DNA of 64,000 nucleotides, from positions 18,794-82,793 of the forward strand of contig CANEVR010000003.1 of NCBI GenBank assembly GCA_947442505.1, given 5' to 3'. The position numbers and the translations under genes were made by a program. This DNA is from Flavobacteriales bacterium. GTDB lineage: Bacteria > Bacteroidota > Bacteroidia > Flavobacteriales_D > Sanyastnellaceae. Shown in pieces: positions 15,589-24,057 of this stretch (its first letter is position 1; each line of letters begins with the position of its first letter). The notes under the pieces were generated by a model, which saw only the letters and a list, made by a program, of their open reading frames with translations, was not told the origin of the DNA and did no database searches.

Positions 15589-16770
15589 ATGATTGCAAAG
15601 GGGAACATTTTTCTGATGTTTTTGGGTTGCTGTTTGACATGGATGTCTTGTCAAACAGTACAACTTTCAGCATCCAAAGATATCACAAGTCCCAAAAGGT
15701 ACAATTGGCATCAAAGGCAAATACACCCCAGCTTTGGCGTGGTTGATCGTGACTCCGTTAAAGGAACAGAGATAGAAATTCTATTCAATGCAGCAGAATT
15801 CACGACTGATTTGCCCACATTTTTAGAATTCAATGCACATGTACTTGTAAATGATAGCGTTGTATTGTACCAAAAGAGATTTCAAATTTCAGGGCTTCCC
15901 CCGGCAGCAAAGGGTAATTGGAGTGGAAAGGTTCAAATCCCCAAAGAAGTGCAACACCTTCAAGATGTTGTTTTGAAATTTGGCCCCAATGGATTGGCTG
16001 ATCAATTTTACTTGAATTGGCCACTGGGCGTTGACGGTTGGCAAGCCAATCATTATTTGCAAACCAACATATTGGAAGCAGGAAGCATGCTCCATCGTTC
16101 GGGTTCAGGAAAAACCATTTTTGCTCCCATGACAGATAAACTCCCTTCTCCGCCCTTCTCAACCAACGCGCCATTTGTGCCAGAAACTTTTGAAATACTA
16201 TCGATTGATAGTGTAGAAACAAAAGTTGGAGCCTACATATTTGCCAAAGACAGCATTTCTTCTGATTTGGAAATCATATACGCCATGGACGCCAATCTGC
16301 ACCCCCAATTTCCTGAGTGGGTTACCACCAGTGAAATGGCAGGACCTATGCGTTATTTGTGCTCAAAAGAAGAGTTTGATAAAATATCCAAGTCAACAGA
16401 TGGCCCCGAAAATGCGATGGAAAAATTCTGGATTCAATCCGCTGGTGGCAGAGAAAAAGCGCGCAACCTCATTAGAACTTATTACCAAAGGGTTTGGGAT
16501 GCCAACCATCATTTTACCAGTTATGCGGAAGGATGGAAAACCGATCGAGGCATGATTTATCTTGTATTTGGACATCCTGAAAAAATTGAATTAGAAAACA
16601 ATCTTGAAATCTGGTCATACACCTTGGAAACGGGGCAATTGCAATTTGCATTTGAACCAAAACAACATCCAATCTGGGGCGAGATATTTATTTTAAAAAG
16701 AAACGAGCAATACCGTCCGCATTGGGAATTTCAAGTTTCTCAATGGCGACAAGGGAGAATTTTCAAATGA
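15589..16770 (+). CDS. GWxTD-domain lipoprotein
   Basis: A 393-residue lipoprotein (lipobox-like TWMSC, Cys about 21). The C-terminal GWxTD domain is defined by YYQRVWDANHHF followed by EGWKTDRGMIYLVFGHP (about 317-333). The domain is widespread in Bacteroidota and has no known activity. Its stop is coupled to rlmB by ATGA, an arrangement I believe is often seen in this phylum. Confidence 0.85.
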   Translation: MIAKGNIFLMFLGCCLTWMSCQTVQLSASKDITSPKRYNWHQRQIHPSFGVVDRDSVKGTEIEILFNAAEFTTDLPTFLEFNAHVLVNDSVVLYQKRFQISGLPPAAKGNWSGKVQIPKEVQHLQDVVLKFGPNGLADQFYLNWPLGVDGWQANHYLQTNILEAGSMLHRSGSGKTIFAPMTDKLPSPPFSTNAPFVPETFEILSIDSVETKVGAYIFAKDSISSDLEIIYAMDANLHPQFPEWVTTSEMAGPMRYLCSKEEFDKISKSTDGPENAMEKFWIQSAGGREKARNLIRTYYQRVWDANHHFTSYAEGWKTDRGMIYLVFGHPEKIELENNLEIWSYTLETGQLQFAFEPKQHPIWGEIFILKRNEQYRPHWEFQVSQWRQGRIFK

Positions 16771-17531
16771 AACATCAAGGACCAAAAAACAACAATGCGC
16801 TCATCATTGGCTTTCACGCTATAGAAGCAGCAATAGAATCCGGAAAGCAGGTAGAGAAAGTACTTATCCAACGCGGCCTAAAAGGCGAGTTGTTTCAAAA
16901 GACAATAGGATTAATTCAGGAAAACAACATTCCTTTTCAATACGTACCCATTGAAAAATTACAACGCATTTCCACCAAGAATCACCAAGGCATAATAGGA
17001 TTTCTTTCTCCTGTTACTTTTGGCAACCTGGAAGAAATTGTCAGTCAAGTTTTTGAAAATGGAGAAACTCCATTGCTTTTATTGCTGGACAGTTTAACAG
17101 ATGTAAGAAATGTTGGGGCCATTGCCCGCACTGCTGAATGTATGGGCGCGCATGCCATTATTTTAACTGAATCTGGCAGTGCACCCATCAATGAAGATGC
17201 AGTAAAAACCAGTGCCGGAGCATTGATGTATTTGCCTGTATGTAAAACAAAAATGGCAGCAGATGCGATATTTATTTTACAAAGCATGGGAGTAAAATGC
17301 ATTGCCGCCACAGAAAAAGGGAATGTGTTTCCGGAACAATGCAACATGGCTTTACCCCTGTGTATCGTCATGGGTAATGAAGAAAAAGGGCTCTCTAGGG
17401 CGGCGTTAAAATCCGTTGAAGATTTGGTCAATATCCCCATGACAGGAAAAACCACTTCCTTGAACGTATCGGTTGCTGCAGGAATGCTCATATATGAAGC
17501 CGCAAAACAAAGAAGAGTTGGACATGAGTAA
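16767..17531 (+). CDS. rlmB: 23S rRNA (guanosine-2'-O-)-methyltransferase RlmB
   Basis: A SpoU-family methyltransferase predicted to modify G2251 of 23S rRNA. The 254-residue protein begins with the substrate-binding domain (ALIIGFHAIEAAIESG). The knotted SAM domain carries LTDVRNVGAIARTAECMG (about 113), GNEEKGLSRAA (about 204) and IPMTGKTTSLNVSVAAGM (about 226). The ATG at 16767 fits the domain start and overlaps the GWxTD stop. It overlaps rlmD by 8 nt. Confidence 0.9.
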   Translation: MKHQGPKNNNALIIGFHAIEAAIESGKQVEKVLIQRGLKGELFQKTIGLIQENNIPFQYVPIEKLQRISTKNHQGIIGFLSPVTFGNLEEIVSQVFENGETPLLLLLDSLTDVRNVGAIARTAECMGAHAIILTESGSAPINEDAVKTSAGALMYLPVCKTKMAADAIFILQSMGVKCIAATEKGNVFPEQCNMALPLCIVMGNEEKGLSRAALKSVEDLVNIPMTGKTTSLNVSVAAGMLIYEAAKQRRVGHE

Positions 17532-18990
17532 GAAAATCAATCCAAAACTTTTGCCTTTCAAAAAAGGAGATATACTAGAAGTTGAAATCGATGAAATGGC
17601 TTTCGGAGGCAATGGAATTGTCTGGACCGAATTACCTGATGGAAGAGTTCCCATTTTTATCGAGAACGCCATCAAAGGCCAGACGAGACAAGTCCAAATC
17701 ACCAAAATAGATCGACGACACATTGAGGCCAGGGACATTGCACTTTTGCATCCCTCGCCCAATGAAATTGAAATACCTTATCAAGCGATTCCAGGTGCAC
17801 CTTACGCCACATTGCCTTACGACGAACAACAAGCATTTAAACAAAATGAGGTATTGCAATTGTTGAATCGCATTGGCAAAATAGATGCGGAACCGCGATT
17901 TGACACTTACTTGGCATCGCCATCCTTGTGGCATTATCGCAACAAGATGGAATACAGTTTTTCTGTCATTCGATGGGACAAAGAAAAAAATGATACTGTT
18001 GATGATTTTGCTTTAGGATTCAAGAAAAAAGGGACCTGGTGGATCGTGGAGCCCCTCCACAAAGATTCAGGATTACTTGATGCCGATCTTGAAGGCAATT
18101 TGAAAAGGATAGAAGATTGGTGTATTAAAAGTCAACTTCCAGCTTGGCATCCTCCACAAAGACACGGTTTTTATCGCTACTTGGTAGCTAGAAAAAGCTA
18201 TCTGCAAGACCAAATCTTGTTGAACTTGGTGACCACTGATGACGGCCTAGAAAATTTTGATGCTCAAGGTTGGGTAAGTCTCCTGCAAGAGATACTCGGC
18301 GACCGATTAGCCGGTGTGATTCACACCATCAACAATGATACGGGGGACCGTGTAGATCCATTGAATGGGGAACACCGCATACTCTTTGGAAGGGATAAAA
18401 TCACGGAAGACATTTTGGGATTGCAGTTTGAAATCAGCATGAAAAGCTTTTTTCAAACCAACCCCAAGAGTGCAGAACGACTATATGCTAAAGCGATTGA
18501 TTATGTGAAAGAAGTGGGCCAATCGGGAACTATCTTGGATTTGTTCTGCGGAACGGGCACCATCTCTCAGCTGCTTAAAAAGGCTGGATTCAATGAGGTC
18601 ATAGGAGTGGATATCGAACCCAAGGCCATAGAAAATGCCAAGGAAAATGCCGCTCGAAACAACATTGATAACATTACTTTCTTTGCCACTGATGTTGGGA
18701 AATTTTTATTGGAACAACCCCAATACCACAATCAACTTCAGGTATTGATGATGGACCCCCCTCGTGCAGGAATAGCACCAAAGACATTGCGCAAGGTCAT
18801 TGACTTAAATGCCAACTACATCGTTTACATTTCTTGCAATCCAGCCACATTTGCAAGGGATACGGAAACCTTAGAGGCCAACGGTTACACTTTGGAAAAA
18901 TGGAGTTTGATTGACCAATTTCCCCATACCTCACATGTTGAGGTCTTGGGAAGGTTTAAGCGATTGGAAACTACTGGAACGCCTGATTAG
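17524..18990 (+). CDS. rlmD: 23S rRNA (uracil-5-)-methyltransferase RlmD-type
   Basis: A 488-residue TrmA/RlmD-family enzyme predicted to methylate a uracil (U1939 in E. coli). An N-terminal TRAM domain (about 10-70) is followed by the RNA-binding part and the SAM fold: ILDLFCGTGTISQLL (about 337), VLMMDPPRAGIAP (about 406) and the catalytic YISCNPATFARD (about 437). The Cys cluster of the iron-sulfur RlmD type is not evident. The stop codon interlocks with that of the convergent gene. Confidence 0.9.
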   Translation: MSKKINPKLLPFKKGDILEVEIDEMAFGGNGIVWTELPDGRVPIFIENAIKGQTRQVQITKIDRRHIEARDIALLHPSPNEIEIPYQAIPGAPYATLPYDEQQAFKQNEVLQLLNRIGKIDAEPRFDTYLASPSLWHYRNKMEYSFSVIRWDKEKNDTVDDFALGFKKKGTWWIVEPLHKDSGLLDADLEGNLKRIEDWCIKSQLPAWHPPQRHGFYRYLVARKSYLQDQILLNLVTTDDGLENFDAQGWVSLLQEILGDRLAGVIHTINNDTGDRVDPLNGEHRILFGRDKITEDILGLQFEISMKSFFQTNPKSAERLYAKAIDYVKEVGQSGTILDLFCGTGTISQLLKKAGFNEVIGVDIEPKAIENAKENAARNNIDNITFFATDVGKFLLEQPQYHNQLQVLMMDPPRAGIAPKTLRKVIDLNANYIVYISCNPATFARDTETLEANGYTLEKWSLIDQFPHTSHVEVLGRFKRLETTGTPD

Positions 18991-19011
18991 TGGTACTTTT
19001 TACCACTAATC
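18985..19011. other. 11-bp stem-loop at convergent stop codons
   Basis: GATTAGTGGTA (18985-18995) pairs perfectly with TACCACTAATC (19001-19011) around the loop CTTTT. The stem covers both stop codons of the convergent pair. There is no U-tract on either side, so it is not a classic intrinsic terminator; it may protect both transcript ends. Confidence 0.5.
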
Positions 19012-20813
19012 ACCCACCGACCTTGACACCAATCCACACATTCAAACGTATTGCCTTGCTTGATTGTCTGCAACCATGCTCGATCCGGGATTACTTCGCC
19101 ATCCACCGTACAATAAAATGTTGGATTGGTTTTAACACCCAAAGCGCTTTCTGAAGATTTCCAATACGTGGCTTTACGCGCACCAGAGGAAACAACACAA
19201 TAATCCATCGCGTTCAAAGATGTGGAAGGCTGATAATCTGATGTCTGTTTGTTCCATGTGTAATACATCCAGCGGTCATTAGGCCCTAAAACACGCCAAT
19301 CCACAATACCATCCAAATTATAATCCTCCATTTCTAACCAGCCCAAGATGGGAACTCTTGGTTGATATTTTTTAATCATCTGCGCATAAGTAAAATCGAT
19401 AGTTGTATAATAATGCAATCCATCACTACTCCAATCTGATAGCGCAAAACGATCTTTCTCCCATGGATTCAAGCGAGGAAAATACACATCCTCAATTCCA
19501 TCCCTATTGAAATCTTTGACAATGAAAAAGTCTCGGTGCATTCCAATTTCTTCAGAAACATTTCCCTGAATAAAATGCTCATAGATCAACGCTCCGTCTG
19601 ACAGCTGTTTAATCTTCAACTTTTGTGCATATAAACCCAATGATGATTCCAAAATAATTTGATCAGATTCATCAGTGGCCCACAATTCAAAGATGAAACC
19701 ATCCGTGACCATGCGAAAATCTTCTTTTTTATTCTTCGCAATGGCATTGTTAACGGGCGGAGATAAATCCGTACGACTAACTTTTCTCGTCTTCCAATTG
19801 GCTCCTTTGAGCATCACATCCACCTTTGCGATGGGAGCGGTTTTGGGAAATCCGTATTCGTGGTAATGTCCCCTTACTTCTTGCTGAACATAGTCTATCG
19901 TGACATCACTCAAATCTGAAATACTCAATTTCAAAAACCTTCCTTTCTCTTTATTGAAAGCAAAATAATCATTCCCTTGTTGTGCATAGCCATTCTTTGG
20001 AACAATCAAATCTGGCAATCCATCAAAGTTGACATCTCTAATTTCGGGGTGTCTAAATACGGCGCTTTTTGGATCGCTGTATCGTTCTCCCTGAATACTA
20101 AAAATCCGTTTTTCTGTTGCTGCATCCAAAATGGTATACCATGTCTGAATATCTCTTTGATGTTTGGAATCAAATCGATTGGCAAGACTGGATTCTTGAA
20201 CACTTTCTGTCCAAAACCAAATTTTCTCAAACATCCATCCATTGCGTTCCACCACACGCCGTTCTATCCATTTGTCTTTTGAAACAACTTCACCATCGAG
20301 ATTCATGGGCATATCTGTCCACATGGAGAAAAGCAGGGCTTCACTTTTCTTCATCTCAACATTGAGCACTTGGTGTTTGGTAAAATCAATCTGACGTAAA
20401 AAGCCATGATTGATATCCCACTGAAACAATTGATTGGGCTCTATCAACTGAGTCTCTGATTTCCATTGGTATGTTTCTCGATTTGAAGTATCCTCTATTG
20501 CTAAGTACAACGACCGATAGATCAAGGGAAGGTTTGAAATCTGGTAAAGGTTTCCTGACTTATGTGCTGGGAAAATAGGCTTTTGCATACCTTGAGAGCA
20601 TGGTTCTATTCGCGTATTACCAAAAGAACGGCCACTTGGGTCTACAATGGAAAATGACAATTGATCAACCCATCGACCAGGCTCAACACTCTTGGGAATA
20701 ATCTCAAGAAAAACAACTCCACATGATTCAGTAACCTGACTCCATGCGCTTAAACTCAAAAATGAAACAAATAAAAATGCAACTGCCGCTGATATGGACT
20801 TACCTCGAAACAT
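18987..20813 (-). CDS. secreted FG-GAP/VCBS-like protein
   Basis: A 608-residue exported protein with a signal peptide (AAVAFLFVSFLSLSAWS). Three segments of the calcium-binding FG-GAP type are visible: RDVNFDGLPDLIV, KDFNRDGIEDVYFP and EDYNLDGIVDWRV, each Asp-x-Asn-x-Asp-Gly. These form blades of a beta-propeller. The likely role is surface or periplasmic binding, ligand unknown. The ATG at 20813 is chosen over an in-frame TTG 6 nt upstream. A 40-codon membrane-protein frame ends 6 nt before it. Confidence 0.72.
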   Translation of the reverse strand: MFRGKSISAAVAFLFVSFLSLSAWSQVTESCGVVFLEIIPKSVEPGRWVDQLSFSIVDPSGRSFGNTRIEPCSQGMQKPIFPAHKSGNLYQISNLPLIYRSLYLAIEDTSNRETYQWKSETQLIEPNQLFQWDINHGFLRQIDFTKHQVLNVEMKKSEALLFSMWTDMPMNLDGEVVSKDKWIERRVVERNGWMFEKIWFWTESVQESSLANRFDSKHQRDIQTWYTILDAATEKRIFSIQGERYSDPKSAVFRHPEIRDVNFDGLPDLIVPKNGYAQQGNDYFAFNKEKGRFLKLSISDLSDVTIDYVQQEVRGHYHEYGFPKTAPIAKVDVMLKGANWKTRKVSRTDLSPPVNNAIAKNKKEDFRMVTDGFIFELWATDESDQIILESSLGLYAQKLKIKQLSDGALIYEHFIQGNVSEEIGMHRDFFIVKDFNRDGIEDVYFPRLNPWEKDRFALSDWSSDGLHYYTTIDFTYAQMIKKYQPRVPILGWLEMEDYNLDGIVDWRVLGPNDRWMYYTWNKQTSDYQPSTSLNAMDYCVVSSGARKATYWKSSESALGVKTNPTFYCTVDGEVIPDRAWLQTIKQGNTFECVDWCQGRWVISGKKYH

Positions 20814-20819
20814 AGACAA

Positions 20820-20942
20820 TTAAAGTTCAAAGCGCACTTCCGCCTCTGGCATTTGTATCAAATGAAAAATCACTCCTGAAAGCACTCCGAAAGAAATCCA
20901 AATGGTGGAGATCCAAAAAGTGATTTTCTCTGCTTTCGTCAT
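20820..20942 (-). CDS. 40-residue single-pass membrane protein, possibly truncated
   Basis: The translation starts MTKAEKITFWISTIWISFGV and ends in MPEAEVRFEL. It has one transmembrane helix and resembles the first helix of DoxX-like proteins, whose members are about 120 residues. It may be a remnant of such a gene or a true small protein. It lies 6 nt before the FG-GAP-like gene, suggesting co-transcription. Confidence 0.4.
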   Translation of the reverse strand: MTKAEKITFWISTIWISFGVLSGVIFHLIQMPEAEVRFEL

Positions 20943-21037
20943 GCTAAAATTTTACAGCGTGAAGATAATGGTCTTGGATTCAAAAAAAAAAGACTCCATC
21001 ATATTGATGAAGCCTATTCATGAAAAATAACAAAATA

Positions 21038-21670
21038 TTAATGAGCGGCCAAGTAGCTGGCTACCCCGTCATGGTTGGCTTTCATACCATCCTTACCTTT
21101 GGTCCAGTTTGCTGGGCAAACCTCTCCGTTTTCTTCAAAGAATTGCAAAGCATCAACCATACGCAATGCCTCGTCCACATTTCTTCCCAATGGGAAGTTG
21201 TTGATCAAAGCATGTTGCACGGTACCTGATTTGTCAATCAAAAACAATCCGCGGAAGGCAATCATTGGACCATTGGCTACCAAAGCACCATTGTCATCAT
21301 AAGTGTACTCACCAGCCAAAACGCCGTAGGCATCAGAGATGGTTTTAGAAGTATCAGCAACGATGGGATAAGCAATTCCTTTGATACCACCTTGAGCTTT
21401 CTCCATTTGCAACCAACCCCAGTGACTCTCTTCAGTGTCAGTAGAACAAGCCACTACAGCGACATTGCGATCATGAAAATCCTGCAAACGCTCTTGAAAA
21501 GCATGCAATTCTGTTGGGCAAACAAAGGTGAAATCTTTTGGGTAAAAGAAAAATACCACAGCTTGCTTTCCGATATATTGATCCAATGAAAAATCACTTA
21601 CGATTGTTCCGCCATTGGTAACGGCTCCGGCCTTGAATGAAGGCGCTTTTTTTCCGACGATAGATGCCAT
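21038..21670 (-). CDS. 2-Cys peroxiredoxin (Prx1/AhpC type)
   Basis: Reduces hydrogen peroxide and alkyl hydroperoxides. The 210-residue protein has the peroxidatic Cys51 in DFTFVCPTELHAF and the resolving cysteine in GEVCPANW (about 185). Length and C-terminal extension fit the typical 2-Cys class. I start at MASIVGKKAPSFK; a frame continues 15 codons upstream, but the -7 box lies inside it. No AhpF partner is adjacent. Confidence 0.93.
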   Translation of the reverse strand: MASIVGKKAPSFKAGAVTNGGTIVSDFSLDQYIGKQAVVFFFYPKDFTFVCPTELHAFQERLQDFHDRNVAVVACSTDTEESHWGWLQMEKAQGGIKGIAYPIVADTSKTISDAYGVLAGEYTYDDNGALVANGPMIAFRGLFLIDKSGTVQHALINNFPLGRNVDEALRMVDALQFFEENGEVCPANWTKGKDGMKANHDGVASYLAAH

Positions 21671-21689
21671 ATTAAAATTTTTGTTTTGG

Positions 21690-21697
21690 CAAAAGTA
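21690..21697 (-). promoter_or_regulatory. -7 box TACTTTTG
   Basis: Perfect TAnnTTTG on the minus strand, 19 nt before the peroxiredoxin start codon. Confidence 0.5.
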
Positions 21698-21764
21698 ACA
21701 TTTCGATTCCAACAAAGTTTAAACACATGTGAAGTTTTGATTTTTTCACGTCACCTTTGCACAC

Positions 21765-22466
21765 ATGAAAAACATCATCATCACCGGAGGGAGCTCAGGC
21801 ATTGGGGCTGCCACTGCACAAATCCTCATTGAGAAAGGCCATCGTGTTCATTTAATGGGCCGAAATCAAGAAAAGCTAGAAGCCATTGCGCTTTCTTTTC
21901 CTGGTTCGTGCTCATTTACCGTTGGTGATGTTCGGATTGTTGCTGATTGTCAAAGAACCTTCGAAGATGCCAAAACACAAATGGGCTCAGTTGATGTTTT
22001 GATTAACAATGCTGGCCTTGGTATTTTTGACCCTTTGACCCAAGCCAAACTAGAAGATTGGCATGAGCAGGTGGATACCAATATCAAAGGTGTGCTAAAT
22101 ATGATTCATTTTTCCTTGAGTGAAATCATCAGCCGAAAAGGACATATCATCAATTTGGGATCTGTTGCTAGTCATCACGTATTCCCCAATTCTGGCATAT
22201 ACTGCGCGACCAAACACGCTGTTTTGGCCATTGGTGAAAGTCTAAAAGTAGAACACGGTAAGCAAATCAGAATTACTACGATTTGTCCCGGTGCTGTGAA
22301 CACACCATTTATTCATGCCACAAAAAATGAAGATCTGTTGAAAGAGTACGTCCCCAACTTTGAAAAAGGATTGAATCCAAAAGACATTGCTGCTCAAATG
22401 GCGCATGTCATTGAAGCTCCCGAGGGAATAAACATCAGTGAAATCATCATTCGCCCTGGTGTCTAA
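21765..22466 (+). CDS. short-chain dehydrogenase/reductase (SDR)
   Basis: A 233-residue classical SDR. The cofactor motif is TGGSSGIGAATAQ (residues 7-19), NNAG is near 84, and the catalytic pair is in YCATKHA (Tyr-x-x-x-Lys, near 145), preceded by NLGSVAS with the Ser. The arginine-type residues after strand 2 (MGRNQEKL) suggest NADP. Substrate unknown. It is convergent with the mobA-like gene and overlaps it by 20 nt. Confidence 0.88.
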   Translation: MKNIIITGGSSGIGAATAQILIEKGHRVHLMGRNQEKLEAIALSFPGSCSFTVGDVRIVADCQRTFEDAKTQMGSVDVLINNAGLGIFDPLTQAKLEDWHEQVDTNIKGVLNMIHFSLSEIISRKGHIINLGSVASHHVFPNSGIYCATKHAVLAIGESLKVEHGKQIRITTICPGAVNTPFIHATKNEDLLKEYVPNFEKGLNPKDIAAQMAHVIEAPEGINISEIIIRPGV

Positions 22467-23493
22467 GCCAATGGGCTTTTTCCTCTGGCGTATTGATATT
22501 TTTATACCACATAGCATCAGCATCCCTGATGCTTTTTGTTTTCAATACACCCAATAATTTTCGGGGACATTGACTTTGTGCCAACCAAGAAAAGACTTCT
22601 CCTTTTGCATGAGATTCCCAAATGGCGGCCAATGGTTCATGCCATTGTTTTTCTTCGTTCCAAAATGCCGTAGCCATGGACGGTGCATGTCGGTGTGAAA
22701 TGAGATGTTGCAGGCCTTCGGCTTTCATTCCAGGCATATCACAAGCGATAACTAGCCACGAAGTAGTAGGATGTTGACTCATCGCAGATGCCACAGCACC
22801 CAAAGGACCAATGTTTCCGAATTGATCCAAAACCACTTCTCTGCCAGATGAAATAAAAAAATCTTTTTGTTCTTCACGACAACTAAAGTGAACAGTAATT
22901 TTCAAGCTGTGGCAAATCTTCTCCAGATATTCCCATTGCGGCATACCGTGATAAGACAATTCCATTTTTGGAAATCCCATGCGTTCACTTTTCCCTCCAA
23001 CCAAAATCAAAGCTTGCAGTTCCGGTAGTTTAATTTGTGCCGCTATCCAAGCATTCAATGACTCTTTATCGTTTGGATCAATGCAAACTGCATGACTAAG
23101 ATCTAAACCCCAATCCAAAAGATGATTTGGGAAACCGTTCTTGGCAATGACCAAAGTGATATTGGTCAATTGCCCTTTGCGTTTTTCCAATGAAGGATAT
23201 TTGGATGCATCATCAATGATGATTTGTTGCGAAGCTGAAAAATGATTGCCGTTCACCCAATAATAATCCGAAAAAGGCAAACGATGCGTATGTGAATGGA
23301 GACTGCTTCCTCCTACTGAAAATGTTATGGAATACGCAGAAGTCATTTCTTGATGCGCGGCATCGACATAAACAGCCGGCACCAAGGACATGGACTGAAA
23401 TGTATCGACCCATCTCTTCACTTCTTCACAAGTGGTACCGAACAATGCCCAAGACTTGGCCTTTTTAGGGAAAACCAATTGATCCGCCGTCAT
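22447..23493 (-). CDS. MobA-like NTP transferase with MobB-like N-terminal domain
   Basis: A 348-residue protein. The C-terminal half holds the MobA-type nucleotidyltransferase signature LILVGGKSERMGFPKMEL (about 166-183) and VIACDMPGM (about 250), as in molybdenum-cofactor guanylyltransferase. The first 160 residues contain YYWVNGNHFSASQQIIIDD and KRKGQLTNITLVI and resemble the MobB-like part fused to MobA in other Bacteroidota, but lack an evident P-loop. The ATG at 23493 is 1 nt after the moaC stop. It is the last step of Mo-cofactor synthesis by inference. Confidence 0.75.
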   Translation of the reverse strand: MTADQLVFPKKAKSWALFGTTCEEVKRWVDTFQSMSLVPAVYVDAAHQEMTSAYSITFSVGGSSLHSHTHRLPFSDYYWVNGNHFSASQQIIIDDASKYPSLEKRKGQLTNITLVIAKNGFPNHLLDWGLDLSHAVCIDPNDKESLNAWIAAQIKLPELQALILVGGKSERMGFPKMELSYHGMPQWEYLEKICHSLKITVHFSCREEQKDFFISSGREVVLDQFGNIGPLGAVASAMSQHPTTSWLVIACDMPGMKAEGLQHLISHRHAPSMATAFWNEEKQWHEPLAAIWESHAKGEVFSWLAQSQCPRKLLGVLKTKSIRDADAMWYKNINTPEEKAHWLRHQGE

Positions 23494-23494
23494 T

Positions 23495-23968
23495 TCAAAT
23501 GTGGTAATCGTTTTTACCTCCTGACTTTGACAACAATTGAATAGGGCCAATTTCGATGTCATGCGCCAAAGCTTTGCACATGTCATATACGGTCAGCGCA
23601 GCAACAGAAACTGCGGTTAGCGCTTCCATTTCCACTCCTGTCTGTCCCATGCATTTAACCTGAGAAATAATTTCAAGCTCATTGTCCTTAAAAGAAAAAT
23701 GAATGTCCACTCCACTAATCATCAATGGGTGACACAAAGGAATAATTTGAGGTGTGAGTTTGGCCCCCTGAATTCCAGCGATGCGGGCTACCTCCAAAAT
23801 GGCACCTTTTTTTACTTGCCAATTCTCAGCCTTTAATTGTTCAAATACAGCCAAAGGAAAGCGAACCTTGGCCAAGGCTGAGGCCATTCTTAGATTAACT
23901 TCTTTGCCTGAAACATCCACCATTCTTGATTCTCCCGAGTCATTGATATGGGACAGTGTTTTTTCCAT
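23495..23968 (-). CDS. moaC: cyclic pyranopterin monophosphate synthase accessory MoaC
   Basis: Converts the MoaA product to cyclic pyranopterin monophosphate in molybdenum-cofactor synthesis. The 157-residue protein has the family start SHINDSGESRMVDVSGK, then LCHPLMISGVD (about 74) and GVEMEALTAVSVAALTVYDM (about 107), covering active-site residues. I start at MEKTLSHIN; a longer frame exists, but the -7 box 4 nt upstream excludes it. moaA, moaE and moeA are not in the window. Confidence 0.93.
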   Translation of the reverse strand: MEKTLSHINDSGESRMVDVSGKEVNLRMASALAKVRFPLAVFEQLKAENWQVKKGAILEVARIAGIQGAKLTPQIIPLCHPLMISGVDIHFSFKDNELEIISQVKCMGQTGVEMEALTAVSVAALTVYDMCKALAHDIEIGPIQLLSKSGGKNDYHI

Positions 23969-23972
23969 GGTC

Positions 23973-23980
23973 CAAAGATA
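23973..23980 (-). promoter_or_regulatory. -7 box TATCTTTG
   Basis: Perfect TAnnTTTG on the minus strand, 4 nt before the moaC ATG. Confidence 0.45.
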
Positions 23981-24043
23981 TTCATCCACCATTTGGTGTG
24001 GGCAAAAGAATTGAGAATGACAATGTTTTGCAACATTTAGCCC

Positions 24044-24051
24044 CATATTTG
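24044..24051 (+). promoter_or_regulatory. -7-like box CATATTTG
   Basis: Matches TAnnTTTG at 7 of 8 positions. It ends 6 nt before the first possible ATG (24058) and 15 nt before the second (24067) of the PKD-type gene. Confidence 0.35.
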
Positions 24052-24057
24052 TGTCTC

